Assembly: GCA_903959115.1 (NCBI GenBank) | Contig: CAJBVU010000031.1 | Coordinates: 1-5,973 of the forward strand | DNA from: an uncultured Bacteroidota bacterium | Lineage (GTDB): Bacteria; Bacteroidota; Bacteroidia; NS11-12g; UBA955 | Reading direction: 5' to 3' | DNA: 5,973 nt | Part shown: piece by piece, positions 5,939 through 5,973 of the stretch | Numbering within the stretch: position 1 is the first letter of the stretch | How the letters are laid out: every line of letters begins with the position of its first letter | The notes under the pieces: generated by a model | Databases searched by the model: none | Told to the model about the DNA's origin: nothing | Seen by the model: the letters and a program-made list of their open reading frames with translations, nothing else | Made by a program: the position numbers and the translations under genes

Positions 5939-5973
5939 GTCTTTATTGTGTATTTTTTAATCCCTGTTTCTTC
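5939..5973 (-). promoter_or_regulatory. A-rich leader upstream of rpsP
   Basis: The minus strand in the 35 bases before the rpsP ATG is A-rich (AAAAAATACACAATAAAG) with no Shine-Dalgarno motif. A-rich leaders are the usual translation-initiation context of highly expressed Bacteroidota genes. No TAnnTTTG box is visible here; the promoter probably lies beyond the window. Confidence 0.35.

Overview
The window looks like housekeeping DNA from a Bacteroidota bacterium. Four things point there. The LepA, S16, RimM and TrmD proteins have the sequence style of that phylum. No gene has a properly spaced Shine-Dalgarno motif. Two exact matches to the Bacteroidota -7 promoter element TAnnTTTG lie in the only two intergenic gaps of any size. 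Ribosomal protein S16 carries a long Ala/Glu/Pro tail, a habit of that phylum. I cannot place it to genus. There is no mobile element, CRISPR array, tRNA or rRNA, and every gene belongs to a known family. I found no undescribed multi-gene system.

Layout from right to left (most genes are on the minus strand). At 5938-4632 lies rpsP followed by rimM, 11 bp apart and almost certainly co-transcribed. The last 73 residues of S16 consist of twelve perfect six-residue EEAPAA repeats (18-bp DNA units at 5219-5434) plus a final Glu. trmD (3941-4627, plus strand) converges on rimM with only 4 bp between the stop codons. It is therefore inverted relative to the classical rpsP-rimM-trmD-rplS order. A short divergent region (3852-3940) separates trmD from a tight minus-strand cluster. 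That cluster is a DEDDh 3'-5' exonuclease with an ExoX-like C-terminal domain (3851-3087), an RluA-type pseudouridine synthase (3079-2297) and a CxxCxxCC (YkgJ-like) cysteine-cluster protein (2293-1763), with gaps of 7 and 3 bp. After 79 bp comes lepA (1683 to beyond base 1), missing only about its last 35-40 residues at the window edge.

Most of these genes serve translation: S16 and its assembly factor RimM, tRNA m1G37 methylation by TrmD, RNA pseudouridylation, and the ribosome-acting GTPase EF4/LepA. The exonuclease and the cysteine-cluster protein are co-transcribed passengers or partners of unknown specific role. The points most worth a second look are the coding minisatellite in rpsP, the convergent trmD, the predicted leaderless trmD transcript, and an inverted repeat abutting the predicted lepA promoter. 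No stretch longer than 300 bases lacks a gene.
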